DNA of 64,000 bases from Aquibacillus kalidii (GCF_014280935.1 NZ_JACLZI010000061.1:173907-237906); one strand, 5' to 3'; shown: positions 43,516-52,865, counted from the stretch's first letter. Program-made: numbers and translations. Notes: generated by a model not told the origin, from the sequence alone.

Positions 43516-43992
43516 TTGAAGAAATTCTTGTATTCTTTAATTGGTATTATCCCTTTAGCAATTGGGGCGTATTTCTTGTTTCAAAATTTGTCTGGTAACT
43601 CAGATGCAATGCTTACCTATTTGGAAGAAACGAATGAGTATACTACGAACTACAATGAGTTAATAGAACAAGAGGTGACATTGGGTGAGGAAGGAACACC
43701 CGAGGAAATTGTTAGCTATACAGAAGAAACGTTAATTCCTGAACTTGAAAAGATTTTAAAGGAATATAAAGCTTACGGTGAAAAAATAGAAAAAGATGAA
43801 TTAAAGAAGGTACATGAACTAGATATACAGTCTATGGAGAAGTATATCGCTGCCGAGACGGAGTGGCTAGCAGGTAATGACGACAAAGCAACCGCTCTTT
43901 TTGAGGAGTCAGATCAATTATTAGTAGATTTTGAGGATGAATTAAACAGCCTTGCATCTAAATGGGGCGTTGAAATAGAGTGGGAAAAATAA
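43516..43992 (+). CDS. Membrane-anchored helical protein, unknown
   Basis: A 158-residue protein. TTG start behind GAGGAAGG. One N-terminal hydrophobic helix (LYSLIGIIPLAIGAYFLF) without a Cys or cleavage motif suggests an anchor, followed by an extracytoplasmic, very acidic helical domain (EEIVSYTEETLIPELEKILKEY). No family recognised. It is followed by a strong terminator. Confidence 0.6.
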   Translation: MKKFLYSLIGIIPLAIGAYFLFQNLSGNSDAMLTYLEETNEYTTNYNELIEQEVTLGEEGTPEEIVSYTEETLIPELEKILKEYKAYGEKIEKDELKKVHELDIQSMEKYIAAETEWLAGNDDKATALFEESDQLLVDFEDELNSLASKWGVEIEWEK

Positions 43993-43995
43993 GGG

Positions 43996-44032
43996 AAAGC
44001 AGCTAGCAGGTATCTGTTAGCTGCTTTTTTTT
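43996..44032 (+). terminator. Intrinsic terminator
   Basis: AAAGCAGCTA.CAG pairs with CTG.TAGCTGCTTT around GTAT, followed by eight T residues. Confidence 0.92.
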
Positions 44033-44037
44033 CATGA

Positions 44038-44069
44038 AAAAGGCCCCTTCCGATTGAAGGGGCCAAAAA
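44038..44069. terminator. Second, bidirectional terminator
   Basis: GGCCCCTTC and GAAGGGGCC pair around CGATT, with A-rich and T-rich flanks. It probably serves the convergent phosphoesterase gene. Confidence 0.8.
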
Positions 44070-44132
44070 TATTAGGGGATAGCTTAATTATGGACAGTCT
44101 TTTTTTGAGTTATACATCATTTCTAAAAAAAA

Positions 44133-44852
44133 CTATAAACTTGCTTTAGTGATCACACCTTGCATCATTGCTGTATTTGGATAGTCAACTTCCTCATACT
44201 TCTTGATAGTTTTTTGAACATCGTAGCTAACCCTTTCAATTGAAGTGCTGAAATTGCTGTTACTTATATCAACCACTGCATAGGATGCTTTTCTAATCCC
44301 ATCAAAAGGTAGGCCGATACTTCCAAGGTTGATAATCGTTTTTCCTTTTATATTGCGGACATAGGATTTATGAATATGTCCATAAAGATATAAATTGGCA
44401 TCCTTCTTGCTCATTAATTTTTCTTCTATTTCTTCATCGGAAGCATCTGGCGTAACGACGTCAAATAGGCTAGATGGTGTTGCGTGAAAGGCATGGATTG
44501 TGATTCCTTCTTCTTGAAGCGTGATGTATGTAGGGAGATTTTTTAAGTAAGTCAGGTCTTCCTCATTTAATTGCGATACAGTCCATTCGCGCTCTTTATT
44601 CATTAATTCTAAAGCGGCTTTAGGGACCTCACCATCTTGTACACCGCGAACAACCCATTCATCTGCATTTCCTTTAATGACTGTTGTATGAAGACTTCGA
44701 ATTAAATCCAACGATCGCTTTGGCTCAGGCCCACGATAAGCTATATCACCAAGCACTATGATCTTGTCTATCTTTTTATTATTAATATCTTCTAAAACTG
44801 CATCAAGTGCAACTGCATTTCCATGAATATCTGAAATAAACGCTATTCTCAT
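44133..44852 (-). CDS. Calcineurin-like metallophosphoesterase (YfcE/Yvnb-like)
   Basis: A 239-residue enzyme starting MRIAFISDIHGN; the start at 44852 is preferred because AGAGGAGCG lies 8 bases before it, whereas a farther TTG does not have a site. Metal-binding motifs are SDIHGN, GDIAYRGP, GNADEW, HAFHATP and GHIHKSY, the full set of the family. Substrates of such enzymes are diverse phosphodi- and monoesters; none is implied by the neighbours. Confidence 0.85.
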   Translation of the reverse strand: MRIAFISDIHGNAVALDAVLEDINNKKIDKIIVLGDIAYRGPEPKRSLDLIRSLHTTVIKGNADEWVVRGVQDGEVPKAALELMNKEREWTVSQLNEEDLTYLKNLPTYITLQEEGITIHAFHATPSSLFDVVTPDASDEEIEEKLMSKKDANLYLYGHIHKSYVRNIKGKTIINLGSIGLPFDGIRKASYAVVDISNSNFSTSIERVSYDVQKTIKKYEEVDYPNTAMMQGVITKASL

Positions 44853-45201
44853 TCGGCACGCTCCTCTTAACACTTTTTTTCATCATAACATGTTTTATGA
44901 AAGGAATTAAAATACACTGCTGCTGGTGAAATGCTTCGAAGTAGGTGCAATATGCGTGGTTGTGAACTAGATATGAGTCGAACTAGTTACTGAATGCGTC
45001 TTAACAGGTAATATATAAGTCGATTCCCCTTGAAATGCGTCAATAGTAAAGTATTGGCGCACTCTCATTCTATGACCATAACTGTGACATTTGTTTGTCT
45101 GAAAAAGTGACAATATTTCAAATTCATTACCAGGATTATTTATAAATGGTGAAAATAGATGTATGTTTAAGTTAAAAAGCTAATGAAGGAGGTTTTCTGT
45201 T
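44853..45201. other. Intergenic, no gene seen
   Basis: About 350 bases with divergent promoters. A small stem (GCGTCAATA/TATTGGCGC) lies near 45035-45061. Nothing else was recognised. Confidence 0.4.
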
Positions 45202-45822
45202 ATGCGTGATTTAGTTTTTGAAAAAGAAAATAGCGCCCTGTTACTAGTTAATTTGCAAAATGCTTTCCTTCATCCTGAAGGCGCCTTATCGAAAGCTGGT
45301 TTGGACGGAACTAGACTTAACAAAGTAATTGATCCAATTAGGCAATTGAAAGAGGCCTTCCAGGTGAAAAAACGTCCTGTTATTTACATGCAGCACACAC
45401 AACGACCGAATGGAGCAGATGTTGGTTTACTAAATGATCTTTTACCTAGTTTCCAGGATTTAGAGTTTAGTATGGAAGGGACTTGGGACTGTGAGTTTAT
45501 TGATCAACTTAAGCCTGATGAGTCTGATTATATTGTTAAGAAACACCGTTTTAGTTCTTTCTATCAAACGGATTTAGAAGACTTATTGGTGAAACTAAAC
45601 GTTGACACATTGGTGATAGCAGGTGTTCCTACTAACGTTTGTGTGGAGTCAACTGTTCGTGATGCTTATTACCGTGACTATAAAATATATGTTCCCCAAG
45701 AAGCAACTGCCTCCTACACGGAAGAACAGGAGCAATGGTCACTTTCCAATGTAGAATTTCCATTTGCACGAGTAGTATCAGTCAAAGAATTATTGCATGA
45801 ATTGCTCGTACAGGTTATTTAA
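45202..45822 (+). CDS. Isochorismatase-family cysteine hydrolase-like protein with altered Asp
   Basis: A 206-residue protein of the isochorismatase/nicotinamidase fold. The catalytic Cys147 is in VPTNVCVEST and a Lys (113/114) is in IVKKHRFS. The first catalytic position, normally Asp in 'LLVIDMQ', is Asn17 (LLLVNLQN). That substitution should reduce hydrolase activity or mark a different chemistry. RBS AAGGAGG is excellent. It is monocistronic, with a convergent terminator after it. Confidence 0.85.
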   Translation: MRDLVFEKENSALLLVNLQNAFLHPEGALSKAGLDGTRLNKVIDPIRQLKEAFQVKKRPVIYMQHTQRPNGADVGLLNDLLPSFQDLEFSMEGTWDCEFIDQLKPDESDYIVKKHRFSSFYQTDLEDLLVKLNVDTLVIAGVPTNVCVESTVRDAYYRDYKIYVPQEATASYTEEQEQWSLSNVEFPFARVVSVKELLHELLVQVI

Positions 45823-45859
45823 TTTTAACTATTTATGTGAATTAAATCACATTAAAACG

Positions 45860-45899
45860 GCAAAGTTAATTCACTTCCGAACATAGGAATTAACTTTGC
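45860..45899. terminator. Convergent stem-loop terminator
   Basis: The 13-base arms GCAAAGTTAATTC and GAATTAACTTTGC are perfectly complementary, between two convergent genes. Confidence 0.8.
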
Positions 45900-45907
45900 T
45901 ATCTCAT

Positions 45908-46981
45908 TCAGTAACTTACTATTTTCTCTTCTTTAACCTCTAGTTTTGCTTGTTCTTGCTTCATTTGTACATGAACAGATTCTCCTAGTTGAAAAGCCTG
46001 CCAAATCTCCGTATGTACAACCCAACTTTGGTTTTGTGTTTGTACCGTATAATGTATCTCCTTGCCTTGATATTGAACACTTGTAATAATTCCTGGGATA
46101 CCTTCATTGTCGTTTGTTAGGGCGATTTGTTCTGGACGCAGTGGGTAGATATTCCTCTTTTTCAATTCTTCTGAAACACCTAGGTCAGTCCATTTTAGAT
46201 TTGATGCTAATTCGGGTTCAAAATAATTCTCATGCCAGGTTCCTTTAATAAGATTGGCTTTTCCTACAAAGCTTGCAACAAATTCTGTTTTAGGGTAACT
46301 ATAAATTTCTCGTGGTGTACCAACTTGCTCTATCCGACCTTGGTTCATGACAACAATTCTATCAGCCATTGCTAATGCTTCGCTTTGGTCATGTGTTACA
46401 TAAATAATGGTTGCTTTCGTTAGACGGTGAATTTGCTGAATTTCTCTGCGCATTTCCATTCGTAACTCTGCATCTAAATTACTTAATGGTTCATCCATTA
46501 ACAATAAATCTGGTTGTGGAGCAATCGCGCGGCCTAGTGCAACACGTTGTTTTTGACCACCAGATAGTTCGCTAGGCATTCTCTCTGCAAAGCTGGTTAA
46601 CTCTGTAATGTCTAGGACTTCTTTTATTCGCTTGTTAATGTCCATTTTTTTATCGGCAAAACGATGATGTACTAATGGGAATTTAATATGTTCCTTCACA
46701 TTTAAATGTGGCCATAGGGCAAACGATTGAAACACCATGCCAATGTTGCGTTTTTCTGGAGGGAGGGTAGTGTTTATGTTTCCAACCTCTGTTCCACTAA
46801 TATGAATACTGCCGTACGTTGGGGAATCAAAGCCTGCAAGAAGACGAAGAAGTGTCGTTTTCCCACAACCAGATGGTCCAAGAATGGCGATGAACTCACC
46901 ATTTTCTATATCTAAACTAATTTTCTTTAATGCTTCAAATTTTCCAAAACGTTTTTGTAGCTCCTTTATTACAGCTGTCAT
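45908..46981 (-). CDS. ABC transporter ATPase, Fbp/Pot type
   Basis: A 357-residue ATPase: Walker A GPSGCGKT near 35-42, Q-loop MVFQSFALWPH, signature LSGGQKQRVALGRA, Walker B LLLMDEPLSNLD, switch His in VTHDQSEAL, then a C-terminal TOBE-like beta domain (about 240-357). This layout is shared by ferric iron, spermidine and 2-aminoethylphosphonate importers. It overlaps the permease gene by 4 bases. Context with phosphoesterase genes favours an organophosphorus substrate. Confidence 0.9.
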   Translation of the reverse strand: MTAVIKELQKRFGKFEALKKISLDIENGEFIAILGPSGCGKTTLLRLLAGFDSPTYGSIHISGTEVGNINTTLPPEKRNIGMVFQSFALWPHLNVKEHIKFPLVHHRFADKKMDINKRIKEVLDITELTSFAERMPSELSGGQKQRVALGRAIAPQPDLLLMDEPLSNLDAELRMEMRREIQQIHRLTKATIIYVTHDQSEALAMADRIVVMNQGRIEQVGTPREIYSYPKTEFVASFVGKANLIKGTWHENYFEPELASNLKWTDLGVSEELKKRNIYPLRPEQIALTNDNEGIPGIITSVQYQGKEIHYTVQTQNQSWVVHTEIWQAFQLGESVHVQMKQEQAKLEVKEEKIVSY

Positions 46982-48714
46982 GCTTGCTTAAGCCCCTTTC
47001 GATTCCAAAAGTATTCCAATATGTAGAGAACGATAAAACCAAGTATGATCAAACCAACTATTAAACTAGAGAATGCAGTTGAATAGGTTGAGTAACCTGC
47101 TTGTTCATATCCAAAAATGACAACACCGATCGTTTCTGAATTACTTGACCATAGTAGAGAGGACACGGTTAATTCAGTTAGAGAGGTTAAGAAAACTAGA
47201 AATGCTCCACTTAATACACCAGGTAACAAAAGTGGAATTAGAATCTTCCTCCATTTTGACCAACCGTTCGATCCACTTACTTGTGCTGCTTCTTCCATCG
47301 ATACATCGACTTGCATGACAGCTGTGATACTACCGCGAACTTGTAATATTAAGAACCTAGTTAAATAGGCGATAAATAAAATAATAACAGAACCATAAAT
47401 TCCAGGGTTCCAGCCAGGAATAGGCTCCATCCAGGCGAAAATCATTGAAAGGCCCATAACAGTGCCAGGTAGTGCGTATGGCAATCCGATTGAAATTTCT
47501 GCCCATTTATTTAGGTGGTTCGGTTTACGAATTCGATAGTAGGCAAAGGCAGTACCAACCAAAATACCGATGACGGTAGTAATCAAAGCCAATTTCACAC
47601 TATTGACCATAGCCTGTTTGGCTTTCGGACTCGTATCAAGGACGAATTGGTAGTTTTTTAGACTAATATTTTCCAGGGTAAAATCTACTCCATAAGCAGA
47701 TAATAGAGATGTCATCCCCATTGAAACAAGTGGTACGATACTAGTTAATAAGAAGAAACACCATAACGCAATTTCAATGAAGAGCTTCTTTTTCCCAAGA
47801 AAATACCGAGGTTGTTTATCTTCGATTGTCGTTTCGATCCGCTTCGATTTTCTTAGTAAAAGCCACTGTATAAATGTTCCCAATAGCGCGATCACTCCGA
47901 GAATAACGGAAAGTGTTGCAGCTGTAGCGAAGGCCGTGGGACCGAATCCAACTACTTGCTGATAAATATAGGTACTTAAAACACTAATGTTAGCCGGAAT
48001 ACCTAAAAATGCTGGAATGCCAAAGTTGTCCAGGTTTGCTAAAAATGCAAGAAACCCACCACTTGCGATTCCAGGTAATGCTAAAGGAATGGTAACTTTT
48101 CTAAATGTTGTCCACCTACTAGCACCCGAAACTCTAGAAGCCTGCTCTAGTTCGCGTGGTATTTTTCTTAAAACACTAACTGATAGTAGGTAAACTAATG
48201 GATAATGCGACAAACCAAGGACAAAAATAATACCGACAAGGCTATACAGGTTTATCGCAGGTACAGGGAAAGGGAACAGGGCAACAAGCTGTTGAAAAAG
48301 CCCATTTGCACCTAAAAACTGTGTCCATGCCAATGTTGAAATATAAGATGGAATAACAAATGGTAAAATAATAAAAATTTGCATGAGTTTTTTTGCCCGT
48401 AAGTCGGTGTATGCGACTAACCAAGCTAGAGATATCCCTAGTGAAACAGATATGGCAGTGGAACCTATTACAATTACAATCGTATTTTGAATAACAGTCC
48501 ATGTCGTTGCATCTTGTAAAACAGAAGTATAATTGGCCAAGGAAAAGCTATCATTTTGTTGGAAGCTTAGGGCAACTAATCGGTAAATAGGAAGTAGGAA
48601 AAATAGAAAAATCAGAGCAATTCCTATCCATGTCCATATTCTTTTGTTTGTAAATAGAGAAGATAATACCTGATTAGGCACTATCTCTCTATCGGTAGGT
48701 ATATTTGCTTTCAT
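46978..48714 (-). CDS. ABC transporter permease, FbpB type (fused double permease)
   Basis: A 578-residue membrane protein with two BPD permease modules in one chain (about 12 membrane helices), each with an EAA-type loop (EQASRVSGASRWTTFRKVTIPLALPG in the first; EEAAQVSGSNGWSKWRKILIPLLLPG in the second). The fused form is typical of Fe3+/2-aminoethylphosphonate transporters. It lies between the binding protein and the ATPase of the same operon. Confidence 0.92.
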   Translation of the reverse strand: MKANIPTDREIVPNQVLSSLFTNKRIWTWIGIALIFLFFLLPIYRLVALSFQQNDSFSLANYTSVLQDATTWTVIQNTIVIVIGSTAISVSLGISLAWLVAYTDLRAKKLMQIFIILPFVIPSYISTLAWTQFLGANGLFQQLVALFPFPVPAINLYSLVGIIFVLGLSHYPLVYLLSVSVLRKIPRELEQASRVSGASRWTTFRKVTIPLALPGIASGGFLAFLANLDNFGIPAFLGIPANISVLSTYIYQQVVGFGPTAFATAATLSVILGVIALLGTFIQWLLLRKSKRIETTIEDKQPRYFLGKKKLFIEIALWCFFLLTSIVPLVSMGMTSLLSAYGVDFTLENISLKNYQFVLDTSPKAKQAMVNSVKLALITTVIGILVGTAFAYYRIRKPNHLNKWAEISIGLPYALPGTVMGLSMIFAWMEPIPGWNPGIYGSVIILFIAYLTRFLILQVRGSITAVMQVDVSMEEAAQVSGSNGWSKWRKILIPLLLPGVLSGAFLVFLTSLTELTVSSLLWSSNSETIGVVIFGYEQAGYSTYSTAFSSLIVGLIILGFIVLYILEYFWNRKGLKQA

Positions 48715-48722
48715 TCGATCAC

Positions 48723-49733
48723 CTATTCTCCAAACAATTCACTAAATTTTTCTTTGTCTGCTTCACGCGCTTTATATAACTCATTAATATCAGCATCTAA
48801 TACTTCCATCTCATCAATTGTTTTCAGGCCTTCTGGTGCTTCTATCCCTTTTCTAATTGGAGTATAACCAATTTCAGCAGCTAGCTTTTGACCCTCTTCA
48901 GATAATACGAAATCTACAAATGCTTTTGCAGCAGCTTCGTTTTCTGTGTTTTTCATAATTCCGATTGGTTCTGTGATTACTGGAACCCCTTCTTCTGGGT
49001 AAACAAGCTGAACAGGCGAACCTTCCGCCTCAGCGCGTGCTACAATAAAGTCAACAACCATTCCGTATTTTTCTTCTCCAGCAGCTACAGCTTTTAGTAC
49101 AGCTCCATTCCCTTGTGTGACAGTTGTGTCGTTTGCTTTAATATTTTCATAGAAATCCCAACCAAAGTCACTGTTACGAGTTAAAACACCTAAGTTGTAT
49201 GCGGCAGCACCTGAATAGAGTGGACTTGGCATAATCGTGCTACCACTAGATGCAGAATCAGATAATACGTTCCAAGATGTAGGCATTTCAGATACATCAT
49301 CTGTGTTGACAACTAGAGCAGTCGACATTACTTTTGTTCCAGTGTATGTACCGTCCGAATCGACAAACTCCTCTGGTATTTCACTTGTTTCCTTTGACTT
49401 ATAGGATAATAGCATGTCCTGTTCTTTTAAGCTTTCAAATGTTACGGCATCGGCTACTAGTAATACATCTGCTTGAACATCACCAGCCTGTTCTTCAGCC
49501 TGTACTTTACTGATCACTTCTTCTGTTCCAGAACGGAAAACACTAACATTTACATCGGGGTATTTTTCGTTAAAAGCGGAAACGAGTTGTTCTGCATCAA
49601 CATCTGGCTGAGATGTATAAAAGGATAAGTCACCAGAAATCTCACCAGAATCCTTTGTTTCACCTTGTGCCGTACATCCTGTGATAAGACCTATACTTAA
49701 TAGTGCAGCAATTCCGAGCTTAAATTTAGACAT
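48723..49733 (-). CDS. Substrate-binding lipoprotein, Fbp/PhnS type
   Basis: A 336-residue protein with lipobox LITGC (Cys20), then a periplasmic-binding-type-2 fold (LSFYTSQPDVDAEQLVSAFNEKYP at the start of the domain). The tandem Tyr pair used by ferric-binding FbpA proteins was not found, and 'PSPLYSGAAAYNLG' resembles anion-binding members. Together with the operon's phosphoesterases, this favours a phosphorylated organic ligand over iron. The start overlaps the end of surE by 8 bases. Confidence 0.85.
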   Translation of the reverse strand: MSKFKLGIAALLSIGLITGCTAQGETKDSGEISGDLSFYTSQPDVDAEQLVSAFNEKYPDVNVSVFRSGTEEVISKVQAEEQAGDVQADVLLVADAVTFESLKEQDMLLSYKSKETSEIPEEFVDSDGTYTGTKVMSTALVVNTDDVSEMPTSWNVLSDSASSGSTIMPSPLYSGAAAYNLGVLTRNSDFGWDFYENIKANDTTVTQGNGAVLKAVAAGEEKYGMVVDFIVARAEAEGSPVQLVYPEEGVPVITEPIGIMKNTENEAAAKAFVDFVLSEEGQKLAAEIGYTPIRKGIEAPEGLKTIDEMEVLDADINELYKAREADKEKFSELFGE

Positions 49734-50526
49734 GGAAAAATTCCTCCTTGTTTTTATTAAAATGGTAGAACCATCTATTTATTTGATCCGTTTTTCTCTT
49801 TTGAGTGCCTCTCATCTCTACAGGGGAAACGGTAATGAATCCTTCTTTTAATGCACTAAAGTCTTTCTCTTTCGCAAGACCACTAAGTTGTTGGTATTCA
49901 TCCTTCAGCCAATAATAAAGCTGTCCATGTGGATCATTTAATCCGACATAGCGGTAGCGGGGAACAGACATATCTAATGGGACCACTTTTACACCTCTAC
50001 ATAGCTCTTTTGATGTATAAGGTAAGTTAATGTTTAGGATCATCCCTTTTGGTATTTTGTTTTGCAAGATCACCTCTGCAATCTGATAAAAGAGCGGCTT
50101 AACTTGTTGGTAGTGGATATTTGTATTTTCAAACGATGCAAGTGAAACTGCAACGGCTGGTATATCTGATAGCGAAGCTTCAGTTGCTCCTGCAATAGTG
50201 CCAGAATAATAGACATCTCTGCCCAAATTAGGGCCAATATTTATCCCGGAAAAAACAATATCTGGAGGCTCTTTTAGCAAAACTTCTAGTGCTAACTTCA
50301 CACAATCTGCCGGTGTGCCATTCACCATCCAGGAATGAACACCTGTTGAGAAGAGGCTTGTTTGGATTGCTTTTAATGGATTTCTAAGTGTAATAGAGTG
50401 GCTGATTGCGCTGCGTTCTTTGTCAGGGCATACAACATACACCTCTCCGAAATGTTGAAGAACATTCACCATCGTTTCTAAACCAGGATGGAAAATGCCA
50501 TCATCATTCGTAACTAAGATTTTCAA
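49726..50526 (-). CDS. surE: SurE-type 5'/3'-nucleotidase
   Basis: A 266-residue enzyme starting at TTG 50526, chosen because CTACGAAGGAGGG precedes it and it opens with the SurE signature LKILVTNDDGI (Asp-Asp metal site). Other motifs are the SITLRNPL segment, VNGTPADCVKLAL, SGINIGPNLG and YSGTIAGATEA. SurE dephosphorylates nucleoside monophosphates. Usually it sits in a stationary-phase cluster; here it is between a TIM-barrel gene and an ABC importer, suggesting dephosphorylation of an imported phosphorylated compound. Confidence 0.93.
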   Translation of the reverse strand: MKILVTNDDGIFHPGLETMVNVLQHFGEVYVVCPDKERSAISHSITLRNPLKAIQTSLFSTGVHSWMVNGTPADCVKLALEVLLKEPPDIVFSGINIGPNLGRDVYYSGTIAGATEASLSDIPAVAVSLASFENTNIHYQQVKPLFYQIAEVILQNKIPKGMILNINLPYTSKELCRGVKVVPLDMSVPRYRYVGLNDPHGQLYYWLKDEYQQLSGLAKEKDFSALKEGFITVSPVEMRGTQKRKTDQINRWFYHFNKNKEEFFHV

Positions 50527-51313
50527 CGTTTTCCCTCCTTCGTAGATTTTTGTGGTCGAGATAATTAACATTTTGTTGTAGCATCGAGAGTGAGCGATTA
50601 CTTTCGAATCCCTCTACTACAACAGGTAGGTCAGTATCCCTTAGTATCCTAAGTATAGGATCTAACTTTACTAGTCCCGTTCCGAGTGGTACATGATAAA
50701 TTTGATGTGTTGCATCACTAATGTGAATTTTATTAATACGATTGATTTGATGAAAGTACGCTTCGGGACTTTCTGATAATGGTACATGTGCAATATCAAA
50801 AGTTGTTTGGATTGAATCAGGTAGCTGCTCCAATAGACCGTTAAGAGGTTTAGGACTAGTAATAAATTCCTTTTTAATAGCCTCCATTTGCTCTATTGAT
50901 AATGTTACATTTAGCTGCTCAGCCTTATATGCGAGCATTTGTAAATTTTCGATAAGTAATTGCTCGTGTTTATCTAACCATTGATTTGCTAACGTTCGTC
51001 TACCAGGGTGTATCGTTACGTTTGTTGCCTCTAATTGTTTAGCTAGCATCATAGAGTTTTCTATTTCCTGGATAGATTGTTTTCTTATTCCTTCATTGAT
51101 AGCGGATATGTTTAAGTCCCAACTTGCTGCGTGAAGAGAAAGTTCTATATTGTATTCTTCCTTAGCATGGAGAATGGAATTTACCGATGTTTGATAATGC
51201 CATACATGCTCTGCCCATACCTCAACACCATCGAAATGGAATAGCTTTGCTAGTTTTATAACGTCTGGTAACGGATAAGCCCAACATAGGGAAGAAGATA
51301 AATACAATCTCAT
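50504..51313 (-). CDS. Sugar phosphate isomerase/epimerase-like TIM barrel
   Basis: A 269-residue member of the AP-endonuclease-family-2 (xylose-isomerase-like) barrel: LCWAYPLPDVIKLAKLFHFDGVEVWAEHVWHY at the N-terminus, HAASWDLNISAIN, VTIHPGR, LSIEQME, TFDIAH, KIHISDAT, VVEGFE. The metal-ligand residues Glu/His/Asp are all present. It overlaps both neighbours. Possible roles are isomerising a sugar released from the imported compound or metal-dependent ester cleavage. Confidence 0.82.
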   Translation of the reverse strand: MRLYLSSSLCWAYPLPDVIKLAKLFHFDGVEVWAEHVWHYQTSVNSILHAKEEYNIELSLHAASWDLNISAINEGIRKQSIQEIENSMMLAKQLEATNVTIHPGRRTLANQWLDKHEQLLIENLQMLAYKAEQLNVTLSIEQMEAIKKEFITSPKPLNGLLEQLPDSIQTTFDIAHVPLSESPEAYFHQINRINKIHISDATHQIYHVPLGTGLVKLDPILRILRDTDLPVVVEGFESNRSLSMLQQNVNYLDHKNLRRRENVENLSYE

Positions 51314-52137
51314 AAAATACTCTCCTTTTTAACCCATTGGAGGATACATTGTTCGTCAATTGGAACACTTCCAATTGGAAAAGGATTACGTGAGTTTGGA
51401 CCATGATGATCACTACCACCTGAGAGTGCGAGTCCCAATTCAATTGCTTTTAGCTCCCAGTAACTTGTTTGACTAGGAGAATGCTTAGCATGGTATGCCT
51501 CGATACCATCTAATCCATAACTTATTAGACGCTCTATTGGAACAGGGAAATCATAGATTCCTGGATGTGCTAAATATGCTTTCCCCCCTGCATCATGGAT
51601 CAATCGAACTGCTTGTTCTGCTGTAAAAGGTGGGCGGGAACAGAATGCGGGTGCGCCTTTTCGTAACAAAGTGTTATAAGCCTCTTTAGGGGAAGGGAAG
51701 TACCCTTTTGCGAATAGCTCCATTGCAATATGCGTTCTAACGATGACAGCTCCTTGTGCTCGTGCCATACAATCTTCAAAGGATATGGTGTAGTGCATGT
51801 TTTCTAGCTTTCTTAAAATTTGCTTAGCCCACTCTATTCGTTGTTCTTTTCTTCTTTTCAAATGATCTAACAGAGAAGGAGAGTTAGGATCAAATTGATA
51901 ACCTAAAATATGTAATTCGCCATCTGGGCCATCAGTATTTAGCTCAATTCCAGGAATTAGTGTAATTCCTAACGTTTGTGCCATAGACCTACTAGCAAGA
52001 TAACCGCCAATCTCATCATGGTCAGTAATCGCAATCATGTGCAATTCATTGTCTACTGCTGTTTGAATGACTTCCTCAGGTGTTAGTTCACCATCCGAAT
52101 AAGTTGTATGGATATGTAAATCTATTTCCATCTTCAT
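51310..52137 (-). CDS. PHP-domain phosphoesterase
   Basis: A 275-residue protein with the four PHP motifs: DLHIHTTYSDGELTP, AITDHDEIGG, GIELNTDGPDGELHILGY, AHPGIYD and GLDGIEAYHAKHS followed by SGGSDHHGPN. Members include phosphoesterases that hydrolyse nucleotide or sugar phosphates (for example 3',5'-nucleoside bisphosphate phosphatase). It is first in the six-gene operon. Start ATG at 52137 follows a GAGGTGAA site. Confidence 0.88.
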   Translation of the reverse strand: MKMEIDLHIHTTYSDGELTPEEVIQTAVDNELHMIAITDHDEIGGYLASRSMAQTLGITLIPGIELNTDGPDGELHILGYQFDPNSPSLLDHLKRRKEQRIEWAKQILRKLENMHYTISFEDCMARAQGAVIVRTHIAMELFAKGYFPSPKEAYNTLLRKGAPAFCSRPPFTAEQAVRLIHDAGGKAYLAHPGIYDFPVPIERLISYGLDGIEAYHAKHSPSQTSYWELKAIELGLALSGGSDHHGPNSRNPFPIGSVPIDEQCILQWVKKESIL

Positions 52138-52489
52138 TCACCTCGATCTGTGATTTCTTACTTATTATGTTACAAGGTGAATATTAATCTTGTTTAAATA
52201 GAAAATTGAAAAATCGTAAAGAATATGTAAAGAATAGGAATTGTATCGTTGAGGTTTTAGGTTGAGGGTAAATAGGTGAAAGTGTTGTTGTGCCACCTAT
52301 TTGGAGGAGGTAAGAGATAGATTTGATTTTCTATTAGTTAATAGAATGTAAAGAAATTAACCGTTTCTTCATATCGTCAGTTTAGAAGACGGGCAATTTA
52401 TTTTAACGCGACAAGTGATGGATATCACTTAGTTGAGAATTAATCTCATTTATAATGTAACTATAGATAGTTTGAAGGAGGAAAATATC
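52138..52489. other. Divergent intergenic region
   Basis: Promoters for the operon (leftward) and the cupin gene (rightward). A perfect 8-base inverted repeat AATAGGTG/CACCTATT is at 52271-52301. Apart from the PhoP-box-like repeat listed separately, nothing else was supported. Confidence 0.4.
52215..52231 (-). promoter_or_regulatory. PhoP-box-like direct repeat upstream of the organophosphate operon
   Basis: On the minus strand TTTACA, 5 bases, TTTACG. The 11-base repeat spacing and TTxACA core match PhoP binding sites of B. subtilis. Only two good half-sites are visible, fewer than the usual four, and AT-rich background makes chance matches likely. Confidence 0.35.
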
Positions 52490-52831
52490 ATGCAAAAACA
52501 AAGTTTAGCTTCTTATATAGAGTATAGTGACGAAAGATTTACAAAGCGAGTGGTGTACAAAGAAGGGACTAGTACAGCCTTTGTATTGAATTTTAAACCG
52601 GGCCAAAGTCTTCCAGCGCATAAGCATCCGGGAACAAACGTACATTTAAATGTGGTTCAAGGCGAAGGTGTATTTAACATCGATAATCAAGAGGTAACCG
52701 TAGTGGAGCGGGATGTCGTTGTGGTTACAGGCGACGAAGAACTAGCGTTTCACAACAATAGCCAAGCTAATACTAGTTTGTATGTAGTACTAAGTAAAAT
52801 TCCAAGTGATGAATACGCGAAAGATATCTAA
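52490..52831 (+). CDS. Cupin-domain protein
   Basis: A 113-residue single-cupin protein. Metal-binding motif 1 is PAHKHPGTNVHLNVVQGEG and motif 2 is near VVTGDEELAFHNN. ATG at 52490 is chosen for the AAGGAGG site 8 bases upstream; an earlier in-frame start at 52433 has none. Small cupins of this kind have varied roles such as redox or metal-dependent sensing. A near-perfect terminator follows. Confidence 0.8.
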   Translation: MQKQSLASYIEYSDERFTKRVVYKEGTSTAFVLNFKPGQSLPAHKHPGTNVHLNVVQGEGVFNIDNQEVTVVERDVVVVTGDEELAFHNNSQANTSLYVVLSKIPSDEYAKDI

Positions 52832-52833
52832 AA

Positions 52834-52865
52834 ATGGCAGGAGAACTTCTCCTGCCATTTTTTTT
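52834..52865 (+). terminator. Intrinsic terminator
   Basis: AAATGGCAGGAGAA and TTCTCCTGCCATTT pair immediately, followed by a long T run. Confidence 0.92.

Noticed and set aside
48723..49733. Ferric-iron binding protein
   Set aside because: Fold fits, but the Tyr-Tyr metal motif was not found and neighbours are phosphoesterases; phosphorylated ligand preferred.
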